A stretch of DNA of 64,000 nucleotides from Winogradskyella bathintestinalis. Its GTDB lineage: Bacteria; Bacteroidota; Bacteroidia; Flavobacteriales; Flavobacteriaceae. The notes beneath the pieces are model-generated. The model saw only the letters and a list, made by a program, of their open reading frames with translations. It did no database searches and was not told the origin of the DNA. The stretch is taken from assembly GCF_030407435.1 (NCBI RefSeq), contig NZ_JASDDK010000002.1, positions 714,702-778,701 of the forward strand. The letters are read 5' to 3'. This document shows, one piece after another, positions 27,964 through 36,791 of the stretch. The translations under genes were made by a program, and so were the position numbers. Numbering within the stretch: position 1 is the stretch's first letter; each line of letters begins with the position of its first letter.

Positions 27964-28624
27964 TTGATATTCGAATTAGATAATCTAGAACTATACTTTA
28001 AGAACAAACGCATTTTAAACGGTATTTATTTAAAAGCTGAAACAGGAAAAGTGACAGCAAATTTTGGGTAGAAATGGCTGTGGAAAAAGTAGTTTACTCA
28101 ATGTTGCATTTGGAAATTTGACGCCTAAATATAAGTTGGCTCGCATAGATAACCAACCGCTTTTAAAACCTTTATATTCTACAGGAATCGCTAAATATTT
28201 ACCTCAGTATAATTTTATACCAGATGGATTCAAATTGTCCTTTATTTTTAAATTATACGACTTAGATTGGATTGTTTTTGTGGAACGTTTTGAAGAATTT
28301 AAAAAATATGAACATTCCAAGTTCGAGACACTTTCTGGTGGAGAAAGACGCCTTATAGAAACCTATATTGTTCTAAAAACCAAAAGTGACATTGTGTTTT
28401 TAGACGAGCCATTTTCACACTTAGCACCAATACATATTGAAAAAATTAAGCAATTTATCGCTGCGGAAAAAAAAGAGAAAGCCATAATTATTTCTGACCA
28501 TAGGTATCAGCATATCATCGCATCTTCTGACGTGATTTACTTACTGAAAAATGGCACTACCAAAAAAATCAATAAGCTAACTGAACTTGAGGATTATAAG
28601 TATTTGAGCGCAGGGAGTCTTTAA
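27964..28624 (+). pseudogene. ABC transporter ATP-binding protein, broken by a +1 frameshift
   Basis: The two frames together encode an ABC ATPase of about 220 residues. The upstream frame (27964-28071, from a TTG) reads through YFKNKRILNGIYLKAETGKV to a TAG at 28069. The downstream frame continues without overlap loss into Walker A GRNGCGKSS, signature LSGGERR, Walker B IVFLDEPF and H-loop ISDHR. One extra base, most simply one A in the AAA run at 28059-28061, explains the break. No other damage is seen in the downstream part, so the mutation is recent or a sequencing error. The substrate is unknown. Confidence 0.75.
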
Positions 28625-28683
28625 TGTTGTAGTCTGCGGTTGGTAAAAATAATTTAAGCTTAAATTTCTAAAAAAAATAACGC

Positions 28684-29688
28684 TTAAGAGGACCCATTTG
28701 ATTTTATAATGTTATCTAAATCTACAACAACTCCAACCCCTAAAATTTGCTTCCATTGTAATTTTGCTCCGACAATAACAATCTCTTCGTTAGTAGTTTC
28801 GTTTGTTTCAACTTCGACTTTAATATCATCATCGTACCTAAGATGCGAACCTAATGTGGCTTTAACATATCTATTGACTTTCATGTCTAGATTTAGTTCC
28901 CATTCAATATCAATATTTCCAAAACTATTAACGTAATCGGTATATAATCGCAAGAGACTTGTAATTTTCATGTTCTCAAACACTTCTTCTTGATATTGAT
29001 TGGTTAATAATATCCCCAATTCTTGGCGTACCTTCTTTCCATCTTTAAGAATATTCCCTTCCATATCATAGATGGCAGGATCGACACCAAACGCTCCTCT
29101 GTTTGCCAAGTCATCGTCTAAAACAAATGTCGTTTTTAAAGTAAATGGAGACCCATAAAAAGAAAGCCGTTCAATATGTCTTCCATATTCCATACCTAGA
29201 CCAAAAAACATGTATCCTGGGGCAAAGAATTTGGAAATAGCGTCGTCTCTGTTAGGATAATTGTATCCATTGGATAATTGTGTGTTTAAACTAAATCTTG
29301 AGGAATAAAACCAATTACTTTTTGAATTCTTTTCTAATCCAATATTTGACAACACTTCAATAACATCATCCGTTTTTCTTACGTCCTTTTCGGCTTGCTT
29401 ATTTAAGCCATAACGCACATTGAAATTTGAATTCCAAAACCATTTTTCTTTTTTATACTTAGCAGAAGCTGCTCCCGTTATAATACCTGTAATTGAATTC
29501 GTTCCACCTGCACTCCAGTTTGTAAAAGAAACTTGATTAAGGGTTAGACCCACTTCTTTTTTTGTTCGCCATCCCAATTCTATAGGCACTTCCTTTTTCT
29601 TTAAAAAGTACAACGAATCTGGCTGTGCCGATACTACCGTTGAACATAAAATAACTACACCAAAAATAAACCACGAATAATTTCTCAT
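28684..29688 (-). CDS. DUF3078 exported protein
   Basis: This is a 334-residue protein with a signal peptide (MRNYSWFIFGVVILCSTVVSAQ) and a beta-rich body. The DUF3078 hallmarks are VGLTLNQVSFTNWSAGGTNSITG near residue 45 and alternating strands with aromatic ends such as KWFWNSNFNVRYGL. The architecture suggests an outer membrane barrel. It starts 12 bases after purM on the same strand and is probably co-transcribed with it, although no functional link is known. Confidence 0.83.
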   Translation of the reverse strand: MRNYSWFIFGVVILCSTVVSAQPDSLYFLKKKEVPIELGWRTKKEVGLTLNQVSFTNWSAGGTNSITGIITGAASAKYKKEKWFWNSNFNVRYGLNKQAEKDVRKTDDVIEVLSNIGLEKNSKSNWFYSSRFSLNTQLSNGYNYPNRDDAISKFFAPGYMFFGLGMEYGRHIERLSFYGSPFTLKTTFVLDDDLANRGAFGVDPAIYDMEGNILKDGKKVRQELGILLTNQYQEEVFENMKITSLLRLYTDYVNSFGNIDIEWELNLDMKVNRYVKATLGSHLRYDDDIKVEVETNETTNEEIVIVGAKLQWKQILGVGVVVDLDNIIKSNGSS

Positions 29689-29700
29689 GTTACTAACATC

Positions 29701-30879
29701 TTAATAGGTAAACGTACCGTATTCACTTATAATACTTAACTTTTTCTGATTTGCCGCCTCTACTCTACCGATAATCTTAGCATCTACATTAAAAGATTTA
29801 GATATCTCAATAATAGCATTGGCAACATCTGGTTTTACGTATAACTCCATACGATGCCCACAGTTAAATACTTGGTACATTTCTTTCCAATCGGTTTTAG
29901 ACTGTTCCTGAATCAGTTTAAATAACGGTGGAACAGCAAACATATTATCTTTTACAATATGAAGTTGGTCTATAAAGTGCAGAATTTTGGTTTGTGCACC
30001 TCCACTGCAGTGCACCATACCGTGAATTTCTTCGCTTGTATAGGTGTTTAATATTGCTTTTATTATGGGAGCGTAGGTTCGTGTTGGGGACAACACCAAT
30101 TTACCAGCATCTAGAGGAGCATCTTCCACTGAATCTGTAAGTTTAGTCTGGCCAGAATACACTAATTCTTCTGGTACCGCTGCATCAAAACTTTCCGGAT
30201 ATTTTTCACCTAAGTATTTAGAAAACACATCGTGCCGAGCCGATGTTAAACCATTACTTCCCATGCCACCATTGTATTCAGTTTCATAAGTAGCTTGCCC
30301 AAAGGATGCCAATCCAACAATAACATCATCAGCTTTTATATTAGCATTATCGATAACGTCGCTTCTTTTGATACGAGCCGTTACGGTAGAGTCTACGATA
30401 ATGGTTCTCACCAAATCACCAACGTCCGCAGTTTCCCCACCTGTAGAATGAATAGTGACACCAAAGGATTTTAAATCTTCAATTAAAGTCTCTGTCCCGT
30501 TAATTATTGCGGAGATCACTTCACCTGAAATCAAATTTTTATTTCTTCCAATTGTTGAAGACAACATAATATTATCGGTCGCACCAACACAAATTAAATC
30601 GTCTATATTCATTATTAACGCATCTTGCGCTATACCTTTCCAGACCGATATATCTCCCGTTTCTTTCCAATACATATAAGCCAATGACGATTTGGTACCG
30701 GCTCCATCCGCATGCATTATTAAACAATACGCTTCGTCATTAGTTAAGTAATCGGGTACTATTTTGCAGAATGCCTTTGGAAATAAACCTTTATCTATAT
30801 TCTTAATGGCATTATGAACGTCTTCTTTAGAGGCAGAAACACCTCTTTGTGCATATCTTTTACTTACCGAATTACTCAT
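29701..30879 (-). CDS. purM: Phosphoribosylformylglycinamidine cyclo-ligase (AIR synthetase)
   Basis: This is a 392-residue enzyme of purine synthesis that closes the imidazole ring with ATP. Motifs are MHADGAGTKSSLAYMYW, DDLICVGATDNIMLSSTIGRN, the glycine-rich STGGETADVGD, and GLTSARHDVF. The length is that of the Bacteroidota type, slightly longer than the E. coli enzyme (345 residues). A perfect TAnnTTTG element lies upstream of its ATG. Confidence 0.92.
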   Translation of the reverse strand: MSNSVSKRYAQRGVSASKEDVHNAIKNIDKGLFPKAFCKIVPDYLTNDEAYCLIMHADGAGTKSSLAYMYWKETGDISVWKGIAQDALIMNIDDLICVGATDNIMLSSTIGRNKNLISGEVISAIINGTETLIEDLKSFGVTIHSTGGETADVGDLVRTIIVDSTVTARIKRSDVIDNANIKADDVIVGLASFGQATYETEYNGGMGSNGLTSARHDVFSKYLGEKYPESFDAAVPEELVYSGQTKLTDSVEDAPLDAGKLVLSPTRTYAPIIKAILNTYTSEEIHGMVHCSGGAQTKILHFIDQLHIVKDNMFAVPPLFKLIQEQSKTDWKEMYQVFNCGHRMELYVKPDVANAIIEISKSFNVDAKIIGRVEAANQKKLSIISEYGTFTY

Positions 30880-30906
30880 GGAACAATTGTATTAGAATTG
30901 GTACTG

Positions 30907-30914
30907 CAAAAGTA
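30907..30914 (-). promoter_or_regulatory. Candidate -7 promoter element (TACTTTTG) for purM
   Basis: The minus-strand word TACTTTTG is a perfect TAnnTTTG match 27 bases upstream of the purM start. It lies in the short gap after the upstream barrel gene. Confidence 0.45.
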
Positions 30915-30924
30915 AGAATTGCGT

Positions 30925-31599
30925 TTAATTATAAGGAACGATTAGATTAGAATTAATTACTGTTTTCATTTTTCTACGTAATGCTTCTTTTTTCTTATTG
31001 CCTCCAAAATAAAAATTGAGACCTAAACCCACTCTAATTAACGTATCATCTCCATCTTCCGCAATGTTTCCATCTAGTTCATCTGTAAACATTAAATTAT
31101 ACTCACTAAAGAGTTTTACGCCTACACCATCCGTTATGATATATTCGAAACCTAATCCCCCTTGTGCTTTGGTCGCTGTATTTTCAAAATAATTTGCAGC
31201 ATTATAACCACCGCCGATGTATAAATATGGAGTGAATTTTGAATAAGGGCTCAACAAGAATTCTAAATTTAAATCGAAAGACATATAACCTTCATTAAAA
31301 ACATCTTTAACGACCACATTATATTTATTATAAGATATATTCACATTTAAATGGCTTGTAAGATGATATTTATAACCAACCCTAAAGTACAAATCGAACT
31401 CAGATTCTGAATAATCACCATCAACTTTGGCAGATCCAACTGCGGCATCTATAGCATGAGTTCCTCTATGTTCAAAAAAAGTGTATTTATTTCGAATGGA
31501 CTCTTGAGATTTTATATCTGATTGTTGAGACCATACACTATTAAAACTTAGAATAGCAAAAGAGATAAAAAATATTTTGGCAAGACAGTTAGAAATCAT
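30925..31599 (-). CDS. Outer membrane beta-barrel protein
   Basis: This is a 224-residue protein with a signal peptide (residues 1-24, ending SVWSQ) and an OmpA/OmpW-like small barrel. Alternating strands are visible, for example FDLYFRVGYKYHLTSHLNVNISY, SFDLNLEFLLSPYSKFTPYLYIGGG and IRVGLGLNFYFGG. After the last strand comes a basic tail (KKKEALRRKMKTVIN). It may be a structural porin or an assembly factor; the substrate is unknown. Its stop lies 45 bases before the purM start. Confidence 0.72.
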   Translation of the reverse strand: MISNCLAKIFFISFAILSFNSVWSQQSDIKSQESIRNKYTFFEHRGTHAIDAAVGSAKVDGDYSESEFDLYFRVGYKYHLTSHLNVNISYNKYNVVVKDVFNEGYMSFDLNLEFLLSPYSKFTPYLYIGGGYNAANYFENTATKAQGGLGFEYIITDGVGVKLFSEYNLMFTDELDGNIAEDGDDTLIRVGLGLNFYFGGNKKKEALRRKMKTVINSNLIVPYN

Positions 31600-31704
31600 A
31601 AACGATTAATTAGGGTTTAAGTATAGAATTTAGGGGAAGATTTGGCAATATAAAAATTTTGAAATGATTTAGCTCCTATCTGGTGACGTTAAGTTTAAAA
31701 AAGC

Positions 31705-31738
31705 AAAAAAGGATATAATCGAAAACTCGATTATATCC
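31705..31738 (-). terminator. Intrinsic terminator of the small exported peptide gene
   Basis: A perfect 12-bp stem (31711-31722 with 31727-31738) has a 4-base loop, and the minus strand runs into six T. It lies 45 bases downstream of the small gene at 31784-31921. Confidence 0.8.
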
Positions 31739-31783
31739 TCTATATTAATGGTAAATAAATACCTTAAATAACAACCTTAACTT

Positions 31784-31921
31784 TTAAGATTCTGCTTGTA
31801 GCTTAGCCTGTACATTTACAACTTTATCCTTCGTTACATTATTCAAATCTTCCGATTTGTCTTGTGAAAGAACAAGGGTCGCTCCGACAAGTATAGCCAC
31901 ACTAAGTAGTAACTTTTTCAT
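31784..31921 (-). CDS. 45-residue exported peptide
   Basis: This is a small gene (46 codons with stop). Residues 1-19 form a clear signal peptide (MKKLLLSVAILVGATLVLS), followed by a charged hydrophilic chain of about 26 residues (for example DKSEDLNNVTKDK). It has its own perfect -7 element 28 bases upstream and a strong terminator, so it looks like a monocistronic transcript. The family is not recognised. The mature part has no Cys and is probably unfolded or helical. Confidence 0.68.
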   Translation of the reverse strand: MKKLLLSVAILVGATLVLSQDKSEDLNNVTKDKVVNVQAKLQAES

Positions 31922-31948
31922 TTTTACAAATATTGATTAATAGCCCTA

Positions 31949-31956
31949 CAAATATA
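31949..31956 (-). promoter_or_regulatory. Candidate -7 promoter element (TATATTTG) for the 45-residue peptide
   Basis: The minus-strand word TATATTTG is a perfect TAnnTTTG match 28 bases upstream of the small gene. A second, imperfect copy (AATATTTG) lies closer to the ATG. Confidence 0.5.
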
Positions 31957-32147
31957 CGAAACAAACGTATTGTAGAAGAGGCTATTCCCAATTATTTGGC
32001 ACGAACCCACTGTGTTTTCGACAACTAGTTTGATGTTATCGACAAACAACACAATTTAAACTTTACGACCTTCCTCGTATACGTATAATCACGTATAAAC
32101 TAAGTAAATATCACGAATTAAAAAGTTGTAAATGACTGTTAATATGC

Positions 32148-34334
32148 TTATTTAGTAAATAAAAGCTCTCTATACTTAGTTAATGGCCAAAGCTCATCAT
32201 CGATCATTAGCTCAAGTTTATCACAATGATACCTAATGTCTTCAAATAGTGGTTTTACTTTATTACAATAACCAGTTGCTTTAACTTCTATTTCGGTTTT
32301 CTTATTTAAAGTTTTACGAACGTCAGTCATTTTAGTAACCAATGAATTAATAGCTTCTATATGTTGCGATATTTGCTCTATTAGCGACAATTGTTCTTTA
32401 GCTAAATCTTTAAATTTATCACCAAATATAGATTTGAGCCCTGTTACATTCTCGATTAATATATTTTGATATCTTACCGCAGTTGGCACAACATGGTTGC
32501 GCGCAATATCACCTAACACCCGACTTTCAATTTGAATATGGAGGATATATTCTTCCATTTCAATTTCATACCTGGCTTCAGACTCTACTTTATTCATTAC
32601 CCCTAGCTTATCAAAAAGTTCAATTGAAGATGGGGCGATTTTAATCTTAAGTGCTTCTGGTGTTGTTTTATTATTGCTTAAACCACGTTTTTTAGCCTCC
32701 TTTTCCCATTCATCACTATAACCATTACCTTCAAACAAAATCGCTTTAGATGTTTTTATATACTCTCTTAGGACATTAAATATAGCATCATCCTTTTTCA
32801 TTGCTTTTTCATCAATCAGCGCATCCACTTCTTTTTTAAACTCTATTAATTGGTTCGCCACAATAGTATTTAAAACCGTCATAGGATTAGCACAATTCGC
32901 AGTTGAGCCCACAGCTCTAAATTCAAATTTATTACCCGTAAAAGCGAAAGGAGAGGTACGGTTTCTGTCGGTATTATCTAAAATCACTTCAGGAATCTTA
33001 CCAACTACATTTAGTTTTAAATCTGTTTTTTCTTTGGGTGATAATTTCCCTTTGGTAACCGTCTCCAGTTCGTTTAGAACTTTTGTTAATTGTTGCCCAA
33101 TAAATACCGAAATAATGGCTGGTGGTGCTTCATTTGCACCTAATCGATGATCATTACTGGCGGAAGCAATAGCTGCTCTTAATAATTCTTCGTGAATTTG
33201 AACAGCCTTAATAGTGTTAATAAAGAATGTTAAAAATTGAAGATTACTCATAGGTGTAGTTCCTGGCGATAACAAATTAACCCCAGTATTAGTGCTTAGA
33301 CTCCAATTATTATGCTTGCCAGACCCATTAACACCAGCAAAAGGCTTTTCGTGCATCATCACAGTAAAGTTATGGCGCTTTGCTATTTTTTGCATAATAT
33401 CCATTAATAATGAGTTGTGATCTACAGCCAAATTTGCTTCCTCATAGATAGGAGCTAGTTCAAATTGATTAGGAGCCACTTCATTATGTCGAGTTTTTAC
33501 AGGAATGCCCAACAACATGCATTCGTTTTCTAAATCGCGCATATATGCCATTGCTCTATTAGGTATGGTACCAAAGTAATGATCATCGAGCTGCTGACCT
33601 TTAGCTGGAGAGTGCCCCAATAATGTTCTTCCTGTTAAAACGATATCTGGACGAGACGCTGCTAAATCATTATCGATTAAAAAATATTCTTGTTCCCAAC
33701 CCAAAGATGCATTTACCTTTTTTACATTTTTATCAAAGTATTTGCATACCGCCACAGCAGCACTATCCACAACCTGAAGCGCACGTAAAAGCGGAGTTTT
33801 ATTATCTAAGGCTTCACCTGTATAAGATACAAAAACCGTAGGGATACACAATGTTGTACCATATATAAAAGCTGGAGATGTAGGATCCCATGCCGTATAA
33901 CCACGCGCTTCAAATGTATTTCTAATACCACCGTTTGGAAAACTAGAAGCATCTGGCTCTTGCTGCACTAATTGATCACCTCCAAATTTTTCGATAGCAA
34001 GACCATCACCTATGGTTTCAAAAAAAGCATCGTGCTTTTCTGCAGTGGCACCAGTTAGCGGCTGAAACCAATGTGTATAATGCGTTGCACCTTTAGAGAT
34101 TGCCCATTCCTTCATTCCTGTTGAGATATGGTCGGCTATGAGACGATTTATTTTAGTACCTTTTTGAACAGCTTCTAAAATGCCCGTCAACGCCGTCTTT
34201 GTTAAATATTGGCGCATTGCGGTTTCATTAAAAACATTTTGTCCAAATACTTCAGAACGTCGTTTTTCTTCTTTAATTTTTTTAGGTCTTCTTTTTAATG
34301 AAGCCTTTACTGCATGAAATCTAAGTGTTGACAT
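32148..34334 (-). CDS. glnN: Glutamine synthetase type III
   Basis: This enzyme of 728 residues makes glutamine from glutamate, ammonia and ATP. The size and motifs are those of GSIII: THWFQPLTGATAEKHDAF near residue 80, the active-site segment WEQEYFLID, KTRHNEVAPNQFELAP and MMHEKPFAGVNGSGKHNNWS. I chose the ATG at 34334 (MSTLRFHAVK); the longer frame from 34382 adds a hydrophobic lead that runs through the candidate promoter. It is divergent from a second glutamine synthetase of type II. Confidence 0.95.
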   Translation of the reverse strand: MSTLRFHAVKASLKRRPKKIKEEKRRSEVFGQNVFNETAMRQYLTKTALTGILEAVQKGTKINRLIADHISTGMKEWAISKGATHYTHWFQPLTGATAEKHDAFFETIGDGLAIEKFGGDQLVQQEPDASSFPNGGIRNTFEARGYTAWDPTSPAFIYGTTLCIPTVFVSYTGEALDNKTPLLRALQVVDSAAVAVCKYFDKNVKKVNASLGWEQEYFLIDNDLAASRPDIVLTGRTLLGHSPAKGQQLDDHYFGTIPNRAMAYMRDLENECMLLGIPVKTRHNEVAPNQFELAPIYEEANLAVDHNSLLMDIMQKIAKRHNFTVMMHEKPFAGVNGSGKHNNWSLSTNTGVNLLSPGTTPMSNLQFLTFFINTIKAVQIHEELLRAAIASASNDHRLGANEAPPAIISVFIGQQLTKVLNELETVTKGKLSPKEKTDLKLNVVGKIPEVILDNTDRNRTSPFAFTGNKFEFRAVGSTANCANPMTVLNTIVANQLIEFKKEVDALIDEKAMKKDDAIFNVLREYIKTSKAILFEGNGYSDEWEKEAKKRGLSNNKTTPEALKIKIAPSSIELFDKLGVMNKVESEARYEIEMEEYILHIQIESRVLGDIARNHVVPTAVRYQNILIENVTGLKSIFGDKFKDLAKEQLSLIEQISQHIEAINSLVTKMTDVRKTLNKKTEIEVKATGYCNKVKPLFEDIRYHCDKLELMIDDELWPLTKYRELLFTK

Positions 34335-34352
34335 ATTGATAATATTTTTAAG

Positions 34353-34360
34353 CAAAAATA
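34353..34360 (-). promoter_or_regulatory. Candidate -7 promoter element (TATTTTTG) for GSIII
   Basis: The minus-strand word TATTTTTG is a perfect TAnnTTTG match 18 bases upstream of the GSIII start at 34334. It argues against the longer start at 34382. Confidence 0.45.
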
Positions 34361-34509
34361 CAAAATCTTTAAAATATACCACACCACCCTTCTTAAAATA
34401 GGGTTATTAATAATAATTTTACATATTTTACCTAATGTGCCCTGATTTTTTTGACCGAAGAAAAAAAATACCAATATTTGTACCGATAAGAAAACAACAC
34501 AATTTCATT

Positions 34510-35535
34510 ATGGCAAAAATTAAACTAGAATATATTTGGTTAGATGGGTACTATCCCACTCAAAATTTGAGAAGCAAAACCAAAGTAGAAGAGCATGAAA
34601 ACTTTAACGGTACAATTGAAGAATTAGGCATGTGGTCTTTTGATGGATCATCTACCAGACAAGCTTCAGGAGGTTCTTCTGATTGTTTATTAAAACCTGT
34701 AGCCATTTATCCAGATCCAGACCGAATAAATGGTTATTTGGTAATGACAGAAGTTTTAAATGCTGATGGCACACCTCACATCTCCAATGGTAGAGCTACA
34801 ATCGATGATAATGATAATGATTTTTGGTTTGGTTTTGAGCAAGAATATTTTATAATGGATAAAAAGACGGAACTACCGTTAGGTTTCCCAATTGGAGGCT
34901 ATCCTGCACCCCAAGGTATGTACTACTGTTCTGTAGGCGGCAAAAACACACATGGTAGAGGTTTAGTGGAAGAACATGCTGATTTATGCATCGATGCCGG
35001 TTTAAACTTTGAAGGAATCAACCAAGAGGTCGCTTCCGGACAATGGGAATTTCAATTGTTCGCAAAAGGCGCTAAAAAAGCTGGTGATGAAATTTGGATT
35101 GCCCGATATTTATTAGATCGTTTAACAGAAAAATATGGCTATTATATAGAATACCACCCGAAGCCTTTAGGAAAAGACATGGACTGGAACGGTTCTGGTA
35201 TGCATGCGAATTTCTCTAACGAAACCTTAAGAACCTGTGGCAGCAAAGAAACATACGAAAAAATATGTGAAGCTTTCCGCCCAGTCGTTAAGGAACATAT
35301 TGCAGTTTATGGTGAGTTTAATGACCAACGTTTAACGGGTGATCATGAAACAGCGTCTATTAACGATTTTAGTTATGGTGTTTCCGATAGAGGAGCTTCT
35401 ATCCGTATTCCTATTATCACCGTAGAAAAAGGTTGGAAAGGCTGGCTAGAAGACCGAAGACCAGCTTCTAATGCTGATCCATACAAAATTGCAGGTCGAA
35501 TTATTAAGACGGTAAAAGGTGCTGATATTTCTTAA
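34510..35535 (+). CDS. Glutamine synthetase type II
   Basis: This is a 341-residue glutamine synthetase of the short, eukaryote-like type II. Typical segments are KLEYIWLDGYYPTQNLRSKT, WSFDGSSTRQA, FGFEQEYFI, GKNTHGRGLVEEH and the NGSGMHANFSNE loop. The ATG at 34510 (MAKIKLEY) is the normal start, and the frame before it carries unlikely residues. It lies divergent to GSIII with 175 bases between them and ends at a very strong terminator. Confidence 0.94.
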   Translation: MAKIKLEYIWLDGYYPTQNLRSKTKVEEHENFNGTIEELGMWSFDGSSTRQASGGSSDCLLKPVAIYPDPDRINGYLVMTEVLNADGTPHISNGRATIDDNDNDFWFGFEQEYFIMDKKTELPLGFPIGGYPAPQGMYYCSVGGKNTHGRGLVEEHADLCIDAGLNFEGINQEVASGQWEFQLFAKGAKKAGDEIWIARYLLDRLTEKYGYYIEYHPKPLGKDMDWNGSGMHANFSNETLRTCGSKETYEKICEAFRPVVKEHIAVYGEFNDQRLTGDHETASINDFSYGVSDRGASIRIPIITVEKGWKGWLEDRRPASNADPYKIAGRIIKTVKGADIS

Positions 35536-35557
35536 ATTGCATTTATTCTAATAATTT

Positions 35558-35593
35558 AAAAAAGCTTGCAGATTGAATTCTGCAAGCTTTTTT
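35558..35593 (+). terminator. Intrinsic terminator of the type II glutamine synthetase gene
   Basis: A stem of 15 bp (35558-35572 with 35579-35593) has a 6-base loop; its outer part is A-tract against T-tract, which also supplies the T tail. It lies 22 bases after the stop codon. Confidence 0.88.
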
Positions 35594-35665
35594 ATACCTT
35601 AATTTAATTACACTGCAATAGCTAATAAATTATCAGAATATATAAATGTTACGCCTCAATATATT

Positions 35666-36616
35666 TTACTTCAGGGTTAAATAGATAAATACCATATAAG
35701 CTCCAAATAGGAACATCCCTTTTAATCTCCCAATTTCGAAACGTTTTGGGATCATTATCAACGGAATTAAGATGGCTGCAAATGCAATCATCCACCAAAT
35801 ATTAGTAGATAATATTTCTGGAGTCTCAGGATTCACAACAATAGGTTTTATCATAGCGGTTACACCCAAAACTGAAGCAATATTGAATATATTAGAACCT
35901 ATAAGATTACCTAATGAAATGGCTTTCTCCTTTTTTAATGCTGCAATGACCGAAGCTGCTAACTCAGGCACACTTGTACCTATAGCTATTACCGTTACTG
36001 ATATTGCATAATCACTAATACCGACCTGTAACGCTAACTGTTTGGCACCTTCCACCAACCAATCTGAACCAAAATATAATCCAGCAGACCCTATTAGCAA
36101 CCAAGCTATAATCTTAAAGTTAGATACTTGCGCCAAAGTATCATCTACCGTATCAATGCTTGCCTTAGTTGATTTCCGAGAACTTCTAATTAAAATAATA
36201 AGAAACACGACTAAAGCCACCAACATAATCGCTCCCTCTGCTGCCGAAAGTATTAAATCATTTTTCAAAAAATAATATAATACAAACGACAACAGCATCA
36301 TCATAGGCCAATTCAATTTATAAAACTCTCTATCTACTGCGAGCGGAGATATAATAGCAGTAATTCCTAACACCAATCCTAAATTGGCAATATTAGAACC
36401 GATTACATTGCCCAAAGAAATATCCGACACCCCATCTAACGCAGCCTGTAAACTAACTAATAGCTCTGGTGCCGATGTGGCAAACGATACGACCGTCATA
36501 CCGATAACTAATTTTGAAATTTTTAATTTAAACGAAAGCCCCACTGACGCTCTTACCAAAAAATCACCACCAACAACTAACAATGCTAAACCAGCTATAA
36601 CTAGAAATACACTCAT
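35666..36616 (-). CDS. Calcium/sodium antiporter, YrbG type
   Basis: This is a 316-residue inner membrane antiporter of the CaCA superfamily with about ten membrane segments. The two duplicated alpha repeats are visible: GMTVVSFATSAPELLVSL with GNVIGSNIANLGLVLG in the first half, and VIAIGTSVPELAASVIA with GNLIGSNIFNIASVLG in the second. The conserved Glu of each repeat (in APEL and VPEL) binds the cations. It likely exports Ca2+ in exchange for Na+ or H+. No partner gene is apparent. Confidence 0.92.
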   Translation of the reverse strand: MSVFLVIAGLALLVVGGDFLVRASVGLSFKLKISKLVIGMTVVSFATSAPELLVSLQAALDGVSDISLGNVIGSNIANLGLVLGITAIISPLAVDREFYKLNWPMMMLLSFVLYYFLKNDLILSAAEGAIMLVALVVFLIILIRSSRKSTKASIDTVDDTLAQVSNFKIIAWLLIGSAGLYFGSDWLVEGAKQLALQVGISDYAISVTVIAIGTSVPELAASVIAALKKEKAISLGNLIGSNIFNIASVLGVTAMIKPIVVNPETPEILSTNIWWMIAFAAILIPLIMIPKRFEIGRLKGMFLFGAYMVFIYLTLK

Positions 36617-36734
36617 GCCCTATTAATTTATTTTTTTTTAATTTAATACGCGAAGATAATATTTCATTTTAAGACCAACTAAAAGATGTTGCTCCATAAA
36701 TTTAAAACTAAAACACAATAAACGTCGTGCAAAA

Positions 36735-36772
36735 AAAAAGTCAAATTGAAATTATTCAGTTTGACTTTTTTT
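36735..36772 (-). terminator. Intrinsic terminator of the endonuclease gene
   Basis: A 16-bp stem (36735-36750 with 36755-36770, one G-T pair) has a 4-base loop with A/T tracts on both sides. It lies 20 bases beyond the stop of the minus-strand endonuclease gene and could stop transcripts from either side. Confidence 0.82.
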
Positions 36773-36791
36773 ATAATTTCCTCTTGATCTA

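Noticed and set aside
28059-28065. A_AAT_TTT heptamer at the ABC ATPase frameshift, which looks like a -1 slippery site
   Set aside because: The downstream domain needs a +1 change relative to the upstream frame, and a -1 slip would give the wrong frame. A simple base insertion explains the data better.
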